Below are positions 9,631-18,429 of a DNA stretch of 22,433 nucleotides, in pieces. The notes under the pieces are model-generated. The model was not told the origin of the DNA. It worked only from the letters and a program-made list of their open reading frames with translations, and searched no databases. Origin of the DNA: Phaeoceros laevis (lineage: Eukaryota; Anthocerotophyta; Anthocerotopsida; Notothyladales); assembly GCA_049999765.1 (NCBI GenBank), contig JBNGIQ010009110.1, positions 1 to 22,433 of the forward strand, read 5' to 3'. The number at the start of each line of letters is the position of its first letter. Positions within the stretch are counted from its first letter, which is position 1. A program made the position numbers and the translations under genes.

Positions 9631-10278
9631 TCACAACATACAGCTTGGAAGTTGGCACTCCTCAGACGACATGTATGTCAAATAAGGGCCCAGGTCCATC
9701 CCACATACAGGCTTCTCAAAATCCTCATCCAGGTCGAAGACGTTGACGGTCAGTTTAGCAATCTCCTCCAGTGCAGCATTCTTCACAGCCTTGTCTTCAC
9801 TCTCTAGTTCCTCGAACGCAGCCCCAAAAGAATCGTGCCAGAACTTGCTAATCCTTCTGCTTGAATCATTGACCTACGTTTCCCTAGCCCAAAGAACAAT
9901 TCTTGCTCTTTCTGCCAACTCCTGAAAACAAGGTGACACGGAAGGAATGAAAAGTGATCCATGGATGCAGTGGAGGCACAAACCAGAACGTTTAAGGTGC
10001 AGTGGAGGTGCAAACGGTGAACAGAAACATACCCAACCAGCAAGCGGGGCTTGTCTAATCTCATATGCCGTTACACCACTCCTGACCTCCAAATCATTCA
10101 TCAGAAGCGATGCCTGCACAACCAAAAAAGAAAACCAGGTCAGCATAGAGGAGGCTTCAAAAGCTTCTCAAACTACAACAGCAGAGGGCCACCAAGTGCA
10201 CGCACCAGGGAATCAACAACAGTTTCGGCCAGTTTACCGCTGAAGGGGTATATATGCCCGCAGACAACCTGACTAGCC
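9631..10278 (-). pseudogene. Unidentified gene, last three exons, one in-frame stop
   Basis: Three minus-strand exons join in phase: 10278-10206 (ASQVVCGHIYPFSGKLAETV...), 10113-10033 (ASLLMNDLEVRSGVTAYEIR...) and 9921-9631, ending at TGA 9633-9631. Acceptors are GTGCAG, TTGTGCAG and TTTTCAG; donors are GTGCGT and GTATGT. The last exon encodes ELAERARIVLWARE, then a TAG (9876-9874), then, still in the same frame, SSRRISKFWHDSFGAAFEEL and NVFDLDEDFEKPVCGMDLGP. Continuous acidic, helical coding quality on both sides of the TAG suggests a recent nonsense change or a base error. I do not recognise the family. Upstream exons are cut off by the LRR fragment that begins at about 10323, so the gene is probably 5'-truncated. 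Confidence 0.5.
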
Positions 10279-10322
10279 CTGCACATCCTCCTGAAATCCT
10301 CCTGAAATCCAGACACTTTTCT

Positions 10323-10484
10323 GCTTGCCGGGATGCCCAATCTAACGATTTTGAACCTGTCTTTCAACCAGCTCGGCGGGCCCATGGTGAACAGATTTGG
10401 GCAAACAAATCCCTCGTGCAGGTTAATTCGTCCAGTTCAACGGCAGCATACCTGGCCAGTTGCTTCAGCAACTACGAATGTCGG
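10323..10484 (+). pseudogene. LRR fragment of a receptor kinase
   Basis: The sequence aligns to about 12596-12765 of the neighbouring receptor kinase: GCCGGGATGCCCAATCT, AACCTGTCTTTCAACCAGCT, CAGTTGCTTCAGCAACTAC. Small indels (for example CCCATGG for CCCATTGG near 10380-10386 and a loss near 10433) destroy the frame. It spans the position where the 477-1125 copy has an intron, yet has none, so it descends from the intronless lineage. The ~1-kb repeat follows at once. Confidence 0.85.
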
Positions 10485-10508
10485 GGTATTGGCGTGTGGC
10501 TATAGATG

Positions 10509-11578
10509 TCATGCACAGTCTCTACAAGAAAGTGGCACACGCTGCTAAATGTTAAAACTCCGTGGGCCATGTAGTTTGTGTGGGAAACCCTCCTGAATGT
10601 TCGAAGAGTCTGTGGCCCATGAAGTTTGAGTGGACAGGCTAGAGGGAGAACGGCTGCGATGCGCTGAGGGCCGGGGATCGTGTGAGGCTTTTGGACATTT
10701 GGCATACTACATGGCATGTCACTTTCTTGTGAAGACGAAGTCCTCTGGACCACTCGAGTCTTGACCATCACAAGAAAGGACAGCACTTGGTATACTATAT
10801 AGCACATGTGTCACTTTCTTGTGAAGATCACTCTTGACCCCTCTTGACCCATCACAAGGATATGCTTGGCACCTTTCTTCCTGCTAGCTAGCTTCTAGGC
10901 CAGGGCAACTTACTAACTAACAGTGCTACGTTGTCGTACTCGGGGGCCGATGGAATCGCATCTTTCAAGCTCAGCTTGCGGCGGTGAGGTGGCTCCCCTC
11001 CAACACGACCTACACCACCTTCCGCGCGCGTCTCATAAAGAGAGAGAAACTCAGAGAATGTATCAAGTCTCCTACTGTACCAAGGCCGTGCGGTGGGCCC
11101 GCGCCGGCATGGTCTCCTGCCCTTACATGCCCTGGCCATGAAGGACGATGCGGATGCCCACAAACCCTTGCATGCATGTCACCTGCCATGCCCGGCAATG
11201 GAGGCCCATGCTCTCAAACCCTTTGCGCCAGCCTGCCAACGACGACCCATGCCCATGCGGAGGGCACTTCGGCCAGAGTTGGGAGCCAAAAGCAGGCACC
11301 CTTTACATGCACCTCGGGTGTGCATGTAATTTTTCGACTCGAGTGCTGATCCAGGGCGGAGGAGCTTTATACATATGCTGAATTATCCAGCTGATCCGAT
11401 GTCCGCGACGCCGCTACACCATATTATTTTTTAGTGGCATTTCATTTCGCCACAGTGTGGTCTTTAGACTCTTTACCCGCCATACATCAGAAATAAACTT
11501 CTTCTTCTACACCAGACCCTAAAAGTTGCTAACACATCGAGGATGTGTTAGCAATTTTTATAATAATAATAATAATAA
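10509..11578. repeat. ~1-kb dispersed repeat, copy A
   Basis: The sequence shares an ordered series of near-identical blocks with 19414-21012. Shared blocks include CATGCACAGTCTCTACAAG, GTGCTACGTTGTCGTACTCG, GGCCGTGCGGTGGGCCCGCG, GAGTGCTGATCCAGGGCGG and ATATTATTTTTTAGTGGCAT. Small indels separate the two copies. Copy A follows an LRR fragment and precedes the receptor kinase starting near 11869, so it may be the ancestral 5' region of this receptor family. Open frames inside it differ between the copies and look non-coding. Confidence 0.9.
11526..11554. repeat. Perfect hairpin, 13-bp arms, 3-nt loop
   Basis: TTGCTAACACATC (11526-11538) pairs with GATGTGTTAGCAA (11542-11554). An A+T tail with an ATA/AAT microsatellite follows (11559-11578). 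The same motif, imperfect, occurs twice at 20968-21075. Confidence 0.95.
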
Positions 11579-11868
11579 CCTTGCCCGTTAAACAACAAAC
11601 ACACACACACATCGCGCCAAGCGTATGAGCCTATGAGGCATATGCATGGGAACATGCACATGCTGCCATCGCTTGGGGTGCACGCCGAGAATCTGCGTTA
11701 TTAGCGGCATGAGAGAGAGGAAGAAAGGTCGCCACGCTGGCGCGGGCCCTCCGCACGGCCTTCGCAGGAGACTTGCTCATGAATTAGGACACGCGTGTCA
11801 AGCTGGTGCTCAGTTTCGAGTGGAGTAACTAGTCCAGATCTCCACGGACGCTTTTGAACTCGAGAAAG

Positions 11869-14815
11869 ATGACTATGGCTCAGCTCTGGCTGCAGTTGAA
11901 GCTGGCGCACTGTCACATGTTGCGTTTGCTGCTGACAGTGTGTCTGCCCCCCTGCATCATGCCTTGCCTTGTGCTGTTTTGTGGCTGGCTCTGGTTCTAA
12001 ATCCGACGGCCAAGGGGGCGGCAGCTTTGTCCCCGGACGGCCTCGCTCTCCTCGACTTCAAAACGAACCTCACCAACGGGGACGTTGTGCTGTCCGACTG
12101 GGTTGAAAGCGATGCAACTCCTTGTAGCTGGCAGGGAGTGACTTGCGCCTCGGATTCTTTCTCGGTGTCACAGCTGGAGGTCAACCCCGACGGGTCTCTC
12201 CCCGCCCTCGAGGGGAAGCTGTCCAGCAGTCTCGGTTCCCTGGCAAACTTGACTCTTCTCAGTTTGTTTAACAACAAGCTTTCCGGTTCCATTCCGCCTG
12301 AGATTGCCAATGCGAGGAGTCTACGTTACTTGTATCTGACCAACAACAGCCTCAGCGGGAGCATTCCCTCCGGCATCAGCAACATGCAGTATCTCCAGCA
12401 CCTCAACCTAGATAAGAACAGTCTGAGCGGGCCAATTCCCAATCTGAGTCTTCTTACGAACCTTCAGTGGGTGTATCTAGGAGGTGGAAACAACTTGTCT
12501 GCTTCTGCAGGGAAAGCTCCTGACCTCGCCAATCTACGTGACCTCCAAGGCCTCGACCTGTCTGGGTGTAATATCCAGGGAGCGATACCGACTTGGCTCG
12601 CCGGGATGCCCAATCTGACACGTTTGAACCTGTCTTTCAACCAGCTCGGCGGGCCCATTGGTGACCAGATTTGGGCAAACAAATCCCTCTGGCTGGTTGA
12701 TTTGTCCACCAACCAGTTCACCGGCACCATACCTGGCCAGTTGCTTCAGCAACTACAAATGTCGGAGTTGTATGTTCAGGTGCCTGAAATCGTCCTCAAC
12801 GTCCTCAACCTGTCAAACAATGGTCTCACCGGCCGACTTCCCGACAGTTTGACTGCCAACGCTGGCGAGGGTGTGTTCACGGTTGACCTCAGCAACAATC
12901 GGCTGGACTGGCCTTTTCCTTCGTCTTTTGGAAGACTTGGAGCGTTACGGCTTCAAAACAACCGATTGGAGGGGGAAATTGGCTCGGCTTGGTCCCGCTT
13001 CAACACCTCAGGTTTGTTTGACCTTCGACTCCAGGACAATAATTTGACGGGAGAGCTTGGGCCATCCACAGTCGCACAGTGGCAAGGCCTCAAGTTCCTG
13101 GACCTGAGCAGGAATGCAGGGCTCCATCTGGTTGATGGCACCCTTCCCCTTATGCTGGACACTTTTCCGAACCTGGAAGAAGTACGCCTCAACGGCATCG
13201 GGGGAAGCGGGAAGCTGTTACCTACCAAGAACACCACCATCCCGAGCTTGAAGGTTTTAGACCTGGGCCACAGCAATTTGGAAGGCGACCTATCTGATTT
13301 CCTTCAAGCCGACGCCGGTGTCATCCCTTTCCCGGATCTGGAGTTACTGGATTTGTCTCAAAATCGTCTGACGGGCAAAATTCCAAGCAGCCTCCTTTGC
13401 ATGCTCAGCTTGACCGCTCTCAATCTCTCCTTCAACCATCTCTCTGGCCAGTTACCGCTCTTAACCCCTCGCTTCTTCAATGAGAGCTTCTTCGCTGGCA
13501 ATCCTCAGCTCTGTGGTCAGCCTATGAAGTTGCGGTGTAGACCTCCTCTTTACAAAGTGGTGTTGAAGCTTCTGGCTGCCCTCGTGACCTGCGCCTTCGT
13601 TATCTCAGCCTGCAGCTGCTTCTTCCTAATCTGGTGCTTGCGCATCTATTCCAAACGGCATCAGCAGGACGCAGATCTAATTGCTGCACTCAAGGGTAAG
13701 GACACCGCGTGTCTAATGCCGCTGGCTGACCTTCGCAAAGCTACATCCAATTTTGCAGACAGCTCCCAGATCGGGGTGGGAGGATTTGGGACGGTCCACA
13801 AGGGCAAGCTCCAAGACGGAACCCTAGTTGCAATCAAGAAGAGCAAGAGGCTTGGCTCTCAAAAAGACAAGGACCAGTTCTTGAACGAAGTCAAAATCCT
13901 CTCGCAGGTGAATCACCGCAACCTTGTGCACCTCCTGGGCTGCTGCCTGGCCAACGGGGTCGCCCTCTTGGTGTTCGAATATGTTCCCAATGGCTCTCTT
14001 GAAGATCACCTCTGGAAAAGGAGCCCAGCAGCCACTGCCCCACCGCTCACTTGGACGCAGCGCCTGCGAATCGCCCTACACACAGCGGAGGCCCTGGCCT
14101 ACTTGCACTCCGCAGCAAATCCGCCCATCTTTCACAGGGACGTGAAATCGGCGAACATTCTGCTGGATGAGAACATGAATGCCAAGGTGGCTGATTTTGG
14201 CATCTCCAAACTGGTTCCCTTGAACGCCACACATGTTTCCACGATGGCCGTGCAGGGAAGCAGGGCTACATCGACCCGGAGTACTACATGACCTTCCAGT
14301 TGACCGCTAAGAGCGATGTGTTCAGCTTCGGGGTGGTATTGCTGGAGCTCATTTCTGGTAGAGCTCCCGTATTGGTAGAGAGGGCAGCCTCGGAGATGGA
14401 GGCCACCAGTGCTAGCCTCGCTAGGGTTGCCGTACCCTTGATCAACAGTAACAGTATGCAGGAGATCATTGACCCCGCACTCTCAGAGACATTCTGGTCA
14501 GCAACTGGGGGCGAGTCCATGCTTGCAGTAGGAGCACTTGCCGTAAGATGTTTGGAGCCCAAGTCCAAGGACAGGCCTATGATGACACAAGTGCGCAATG
14601 AGCTGCAGAGCCTCTGGCTCAGTTTGGACACCACTTTCAATTTCTCTGACCAGGTTCTACCAGGATCACACCTGTTAGGTCTGCAAGATATTCCTGAGAA
14701 TGACTGCATTTCTTTCCTGTCAAACAGTTCGGATCGTGGAGGAAGCATGAGTACTCAATTTTTTACATGTAGCTCAAGTCATGACCTCCAGCTTGCAGAT
14801 CGTGCCACTTTTTGA
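11869..14815 (+). pseudogene. Intronless LRR receptor-like kinase, WAK-type kinase, two frameshifts
   Basis: Nearly full-length receptor kinase. ATG 11869-11871 opens a hydrophobic signal-like peptide (MTMAQLWLQLKLAHC) but meets TAA 11998-12000. The main frame is open from 11829 to TGA 14289-14291 and has no ATG before the LRR cap. Counting from 11940: LRR N-cap SPDGLALLDFK...CSWQGVTC 31-69; LRRs 95-510; NPQLCGQP cap 521-528; transmembrane 540-565; Gly loop GVGGFGTV 612-619; Lys633; helix-C Glu650; HRD 732-734; DFG 752-754. Near 14260 one base is missing relative to 2500-2512 of the first kinase, cutting the frame in the activation loop. The C-lobe continues in another frame, from GYIDPEYY at 14264 to TGA 14813-14815. 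Both breaks could be base errors; if real, this is a young pseudogene. There is no intron anywhere, unlike 477-1125. Confidence 0.85.
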
Positions 14816-15240
14816 CTCATGAATAGTATCCAGAATAACATGTTTCTGAAGTCTTCTCTGATCATTCCTGTCGAAATTCTGTGTAGGCAGCTTACATACA
14901 GATTTATGCAGCTGTGCAATTGTGAAAATGTTTATGTCACTTGAGACCTGTTGGTAGTATCTATGGAGTATAGGGTATGTCATGAATGCATTTGTGGGGA
15001 ATGTCTTGACTGCCGAGAAACTAAAAATCTAAGACCATGCCACTGGTGGGTGAGCAGCCATTCCTCTTTCAAACAAACCAGCCACACTGCCCTCATCTGG
15101 AATTTGGGAGCCTGCTATTCAAGTTGAAGTTTTGCCTCTAGGACCGCCTAATTACCTGCTCTGAATACTGCTTCTCTCAGCTCCAGTTGACAATGGCTAG
15201 CATGTGGACCTGCCGTCATCAGACAAAAAATTGTTTTCAG
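14816..15240. other. 3' flank of receptor kinase, no gene seen
   Basis: No coding likeness or repeat structure that I can support. Presumably the 3' UTR and spacer. Confidence 0.5.
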
Positions 15241-15480
15241 CACCAGGCATACATCAGAGTCCGTTCGGGACCGTTCAACACGAGTCCGTTCGGGACCCTT
15301 CAACACTTGCGAAAACTGTAAGGGTCTGGTGGGATTTTCCTTGCGGGAACTGCACCGGATTTTTACAGTTTCCGGCTTACACACTGGTGGAAACTGTAAG
15401 GTACCGGTGGGAATTAACCCCACCGGTACCTCACTGGTGGAAACCGTCAGGTCCCCGTTCGGATCCCGGCCCGTCTTGCA
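15241..15480. repeat. Short internal repeats and 12-bp hairpin
   Basis: The motif AGTCCGTTCGGGACC occurs twice, near 15257 and 15283. ACTGGTGGAAAC also occurs twice, near 15383 and 15431. GGTACCGGTGGG (15400-15411) pairs with CCCACCGGTACC (15419-15430) across 7 nt. The composition (CCGTTCGGG motifs) recalls the right edge of the window (about 22345-22400). Nature unknown; no open frame worth calling. Confidence 0.7.
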
Positions 15481-15564
15481 AGAAAAAATAAAATTCGTTC
15501 ACAGTTTACCACCCACAGGGTTCGAACACAAGACCTCTCAAGCCGGCTCCGCATTCCGTCATTC

Positions 15565-15660
15565 CGGCCTCGCCTGCGCAGGTGAGGCGAGGAGCAAGCT
15601 GGCAGCAGAGGAAGGAGGCCACCTTACTCCTCGCCTCCTTCCTCTGCTGCGCAGGTGAGG
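15565..15660. repeat. Nested inverted repeats, 18-bp arms
   Basis: GCAGCAGAGGAAGGAGGC (15602-15619) pairs perfectly with 15633-15650 across 13 nt. To the left, CCTCGCCT (about 15569-15576) pairs with AGGCGAGG (about 15586-15593). TGCGCAGGTGAGGC is directly repeated at about 15576 and 15648. Confidence 0.9.
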
Positions 15661-16230
15661 CTTTCAAGGATCGGGGACCAGCAAGTCTTCCGAGGTTAGG
15701 TTTTTCCAGGGGAGCAATTCGCCGTGCACAAGGAGGAGCACGCTTCCCAGGGTCCGAGCGCGCTCTCCTGATCAGTTGGTACGTAGATGTCAACATCTCC
15801 GGCCTCCTCGTCCTCGGATGCAACACCCTGCCAAAGCACATTTCTACACAACGTTTTCTACAAGGTGTTCAGAAGCCGTTGCCAGGAGGTCCGTTCATGT
15901 TGCGTTGCTTGTCTTGTAGTTTTTGTAGTGTTCTTCCAGCAGATTTGATGCATCTGCTCTTGGACCACAGAACTTCACAAATGTGATTTACTTTGAATGA
16001 CCTTTGGCGCTTCGTGTTTGCAAGGGTTAGCGTACGAGCTGGGATGGACCTCTAGCAACCCTGAATTCCCAGAGCTCATTGAAGAATCCAGGAGAATGCT
16101 GCGGAAACATCGTACCAAGACAGAGGTTGAAGAAGCAACGGTACCGCCCCTCCTGCTCACTATTGGCTGGTTGGTTCGCCATTTTACGCCACAGCTGCAG
16201 TTTTTTGAGCTAGCCTGAGCAGCATTCCCG

Positions 16231-16437
16231 GTGCAATGGCAGGTCAGAATTCTGAAATTCCGTTTTCCCCCGCACTTGCTGCCGTTGTTCAAACGACTCA
16301 TTCCACCTCTCGGTGGAGGCAAGCCTGCGCCTGTTCTGTTAGGTGACCACCTACCTCAAGTGGTAGACACTATACTATACTTGGATGTGGACCACCTAGT
16401 ATCTTTACGGAGGACTGATTGTGCCAATTGTGGGTGA
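16231..16437 (+). pseudogene. Possible glycosyltransferase-8-like fragment
   Basis: The frame reads PPHLLPLFKRLIPPLGGGKP and then LLGDHLPQVVDTILYLDVDHLVSL. The segment L.LP.VD.ILYLDVD.LV resembles the DxD region of family 8 glycosyltransferases, where the acidic pair binds metal and nucleotide sugar. Here the third position is Asp (DVD). No start, no other domain and no clear splice sites are visible, and the frame stops at about 16437. It is most likely a captured or decayed exon. The likeness is by eye only and could be wrong. Confidence 0.3.
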
Positions 16438-16608
16438 CAGGGGAGGACATGATGGAAGCTGTATTCTGCATCTCTCCAGAGACAACTTGATATCACCAAG
16501 GGAAGCAAACGCTTTGATATTGATCACCTGACAGTGTCTGTCCCTGCTGGCACGAAAATTTAATTCCTGGTAGAATAAGCATTTGGCATGAAGGTATGTA
16601 CCGACACA

Positions 16609-16910
16609 GAGAGAGAGGTTCTGTCCAGGCGTCCTTGCAAGAGATACAGAAGCAGAAGACCATCCTCATGGATGATGGTGACCGCCTTCATGTTGAGATT
16701 CAGCGTGTGCTGCTGCAGGCTTGTGCAGCTGTTACAGTAGCAGCTCGATGCAGAGCTTGAGCAAGGGTGACGTGGTTGTGGCAGCAGCTACGGTGTAGTG
16801 GTTATGATCCTAGCATCTTGTACTGATGTTGAATGCAAGATCGTCTTTACTGGTTGCAGGTTACGGAGTTTCTGGAGGCTGCACATGAAGGAAAGCTTTT
16901 TGAGGTCTAG
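16609..16910 (+). pseudogene. Unidentified coiled-coil-like exon pair
   Basis: A stretch at about 16609-16720 encodes RERGSVQASLQEIQKQKTIL followed by MDDGDRLHVEIQ, a charged helix with coiled-coil character, preceded by a CACAG acceptor-like site. A second exon-like piece (16860-16910) follows TTGCAG and reads VTEFLEAAHEGKLFEV, then TAG. I cannot name the family. No initiation region is visible. Confidence 0.3.
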
Positions 16911-17290
16911 CTTATAGGAACTTCAGTCTGTCATTCAGCTTGCTTGTGTACCCCGATCGCACAGCATGCGGATAATAGCCTACTAGTACTCGATCATGGT
17001 TTTTTATCACTCTGACCTAATTGTATTTGTTTTACAATCTATTATAAAATTGTTATGATTCTTGTTATTATGCTATTAAATTCAATCCATTTTATTTCCA
17101 AATGATATTACAGATTATAAAACTAGGGTGGGGTGGCATAGACGCAGAATGTGGTTGAGAACTTCAGAAGTTGAGACATTTGTTTTGGGCACTCGCATAT
17201 ATTAATGCAAACTGTCGCTTCCCTCCCCGCGCCAGCTCCCGCTCCTCCACGTGCTGCAGCTCTGCCTCTCGCCAGGTGGCATCCACGTTC
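16911..17290. other. AT-rich spacer
   Basis: About 16995-17130 is markedly AT-rich (TTATTATGCTATTAAATT). It gives way at about 17215 to CT-rich sequence. No gene seen. Confidence 0.5.
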
Positions 17291-17310
17291 CTCTGCCTGG
17301 TAATCTGGCT

Positions 17311-17364
17311 GCGTAATCTGACCGCCATATCCAGCTTCAGCGTGCTATGGAGGTCAGATTATGC
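17311..17364. repeat. Imperfect hairpin, 13-bp arms
   Basis: GCGTAATCTGACC near 17311 pairs with GGTCAGATTATGC near 17352-17364, with one mismatch. Confidence 0.75.
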
Positions 17365-17397
17365 GGCATTTCTTTTACTGCGCAGTTGAAGCAGTTC

Positions 17398-17451
17398 GGT
17401 CTGTAGGGGCTGGGCACCAAGTGTTGACTTGGTGCCCAGCCCCTACAGACC
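17398..17451. repeat. Perfect hairpin, 25-bp arms, 4-nt loop
   Basis: 17398-17422 is the exact reverse complement of 17427-17451, with loop GTTG. The arm begins GGTCTGTAGGGGCTGGGC. It is the longest clean dyad in the window and lies just beyond the end of the DYW fragment. Confidence 0.97.
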
Positions 17452-17497
17452 TTGTCTCTCCTTGTGCCGCAACGCGTTTCCAGATTACGCTCAACAT

Positions 17498-17830
17498 CTA
17501 GGGCAGGGCCCCGGCATTACGCGGGCAGCTCCCGCGTAATGCTGTCTTCAAGATGATGTTTGTGCCTCGATGGCAGTGATCACACATTCGGAGATTCTTG
17601 GTTACTAGCAAAGTTCTGCCGTCAGGTGTGTTTAGGAGACCGTAAACTAGAGCCAGTTTCTCAGCATGTCCACACAGGGCATCCTCCTCACTCTCACGAA
17701 GTGCTTTGACTGTCTTGGCGGACACACAATCTCGTGTGTCTATCTCTCTCCTGTACAGAGTCATCCAGAGATGCGGGGCTGAAAAAAATCTGGTGCTGGG
17801 GCGTCGACTCGATGATCTGACTGTCAAGCT
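17498..17830 (-). pseudogene. DYW-domain fragment of a PPR editing factor
   Basis: The minus-strand frame reads ESEEDALCGHAEKLALVYGL, then LNTPDGRTLLVTKNLRMCDH, then CHRGTNIILKT. This matches the known DYW cytidine-deaminase consensus: HSEKLA..GLL.TP, with the HxE zinc and catalytic site, and KNLR.C.DCH with CxxC zinc ligands. The HAE and CDHC residues are intact. The C-terminal part (RD..RFHHF..G.CSCGDYW) is absent: the frame runs into the perfect hairpin 17514-17542. Upstream, TPQHQIFF fits the linker before DYW (frame shifted). No PPR repeats lie upstream on this strand; instead PPR repeats begin on the opposite strand at about 17862. Confidence 0.8.
17514..17542. repeat. Perfect hairpin, 12-bp arms, 5-nt loop
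   Basis: GCATTACGCGGG (17514-17525) pairs with CCCGCGTAATGC (17531-17542). It lies exactly where the DYW homology stops. Confidence 0.97.
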
Positions 17831-17861
17831 TGGCTACGGATGGAATGCATTTTTGTGAGAC

Positions 17862-18316
17862 CATCTCGAACCTGATGTCTTCATGTGGTTCTCCCTTATA
17901 ACTGCACTTGCTGAACAGGGGAAACCTACTCAGGCCATTCAACTGTACCAGAAGATGCGCAGATCAAGTCTGGAGCCCAATGGTCACGTTTTTGTCGGTG
18001 CCCTGCATGCTTGTGCAAGAGCGGGAGATATGGAATCTGGCAGGCAGGTGCACGAGGATGTGTTGGAGAGTGGTATTCAGCAAAACACTTTTGTTTGCAA
18101 CTCCCTGGTGGATGTATGCGAAGTGTGGGGAGTTGGAAGATGCACGCAAGGTTTTTGACAGTACGGTCACAAGGAATGCAGTGACATGGAATGCCATGAT
18201 TGCTGGGTATGCAAAATGTGGGGAGTTGGAAGATGCACGCAAAGTATTTCACAGTCTGTCCACAAAGGATGCGGTAACATGGACTGCCATGATAAATGGG
18301 TATGCCGAGCCAGACC
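17862..18316 (+). pseudogene. PPR (PLS-type) fragment, frameshifted
   Basis: From 17862 the frame reads HLEPDVFMWFSLITALAEQG, then EPNGHVFVGALHACARAGDM, ESGRQVHEDVLESG and NTFVCNSLVD. A 2-nt loss near 18112 (GTGGATGTATGCG where VDMYAK is expected) moves it to another frame. It then continues as YAKCGELEDARKVFDS, AVTWNAMIAGYAKCGELEDA and KDAVTWTAMINGYAE. Two successive ~93-bp S-type modules (about 18115-18207 and 18208-18300) are close copies. Homology ends at about 18316. It could be the N-terminal half of the same ancestral gene as the DYW fragment at 17498-17830, which points the other way. Confidence 0.8.
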
Positions 18317-18429
18317 ATATACGGAGCTTTACACATATTGTGCTGCTTTTCCAGTCAAGGAGAAGGGGCTGAAGTTGGATGCCTGCACGTAATGTGGTCA
18401 AGCTATTCTAACTTAATGTGGTTGTGTAG

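Noticed and set aside
10888-11381. Overlapping open frames of 60-120 codons inside the ~1-kb repeat
   Set aside because: The frames are broken by indels in copy B (19750-20172) and the composition is compatible with non-coding GC-rich sequence.
11957-13846. Minus-strand open frames across the receptor kinase
   Set aside because: They are shadows of the plus-strand coding sequence, with Arg/Ser/Pro-rich antisense composition.
15521-15540. tRNA-like B-box (GGTTCGAACAC)
   Set aside because: No matching A-box, acceptor stem or cloverleaf could be found upstream.
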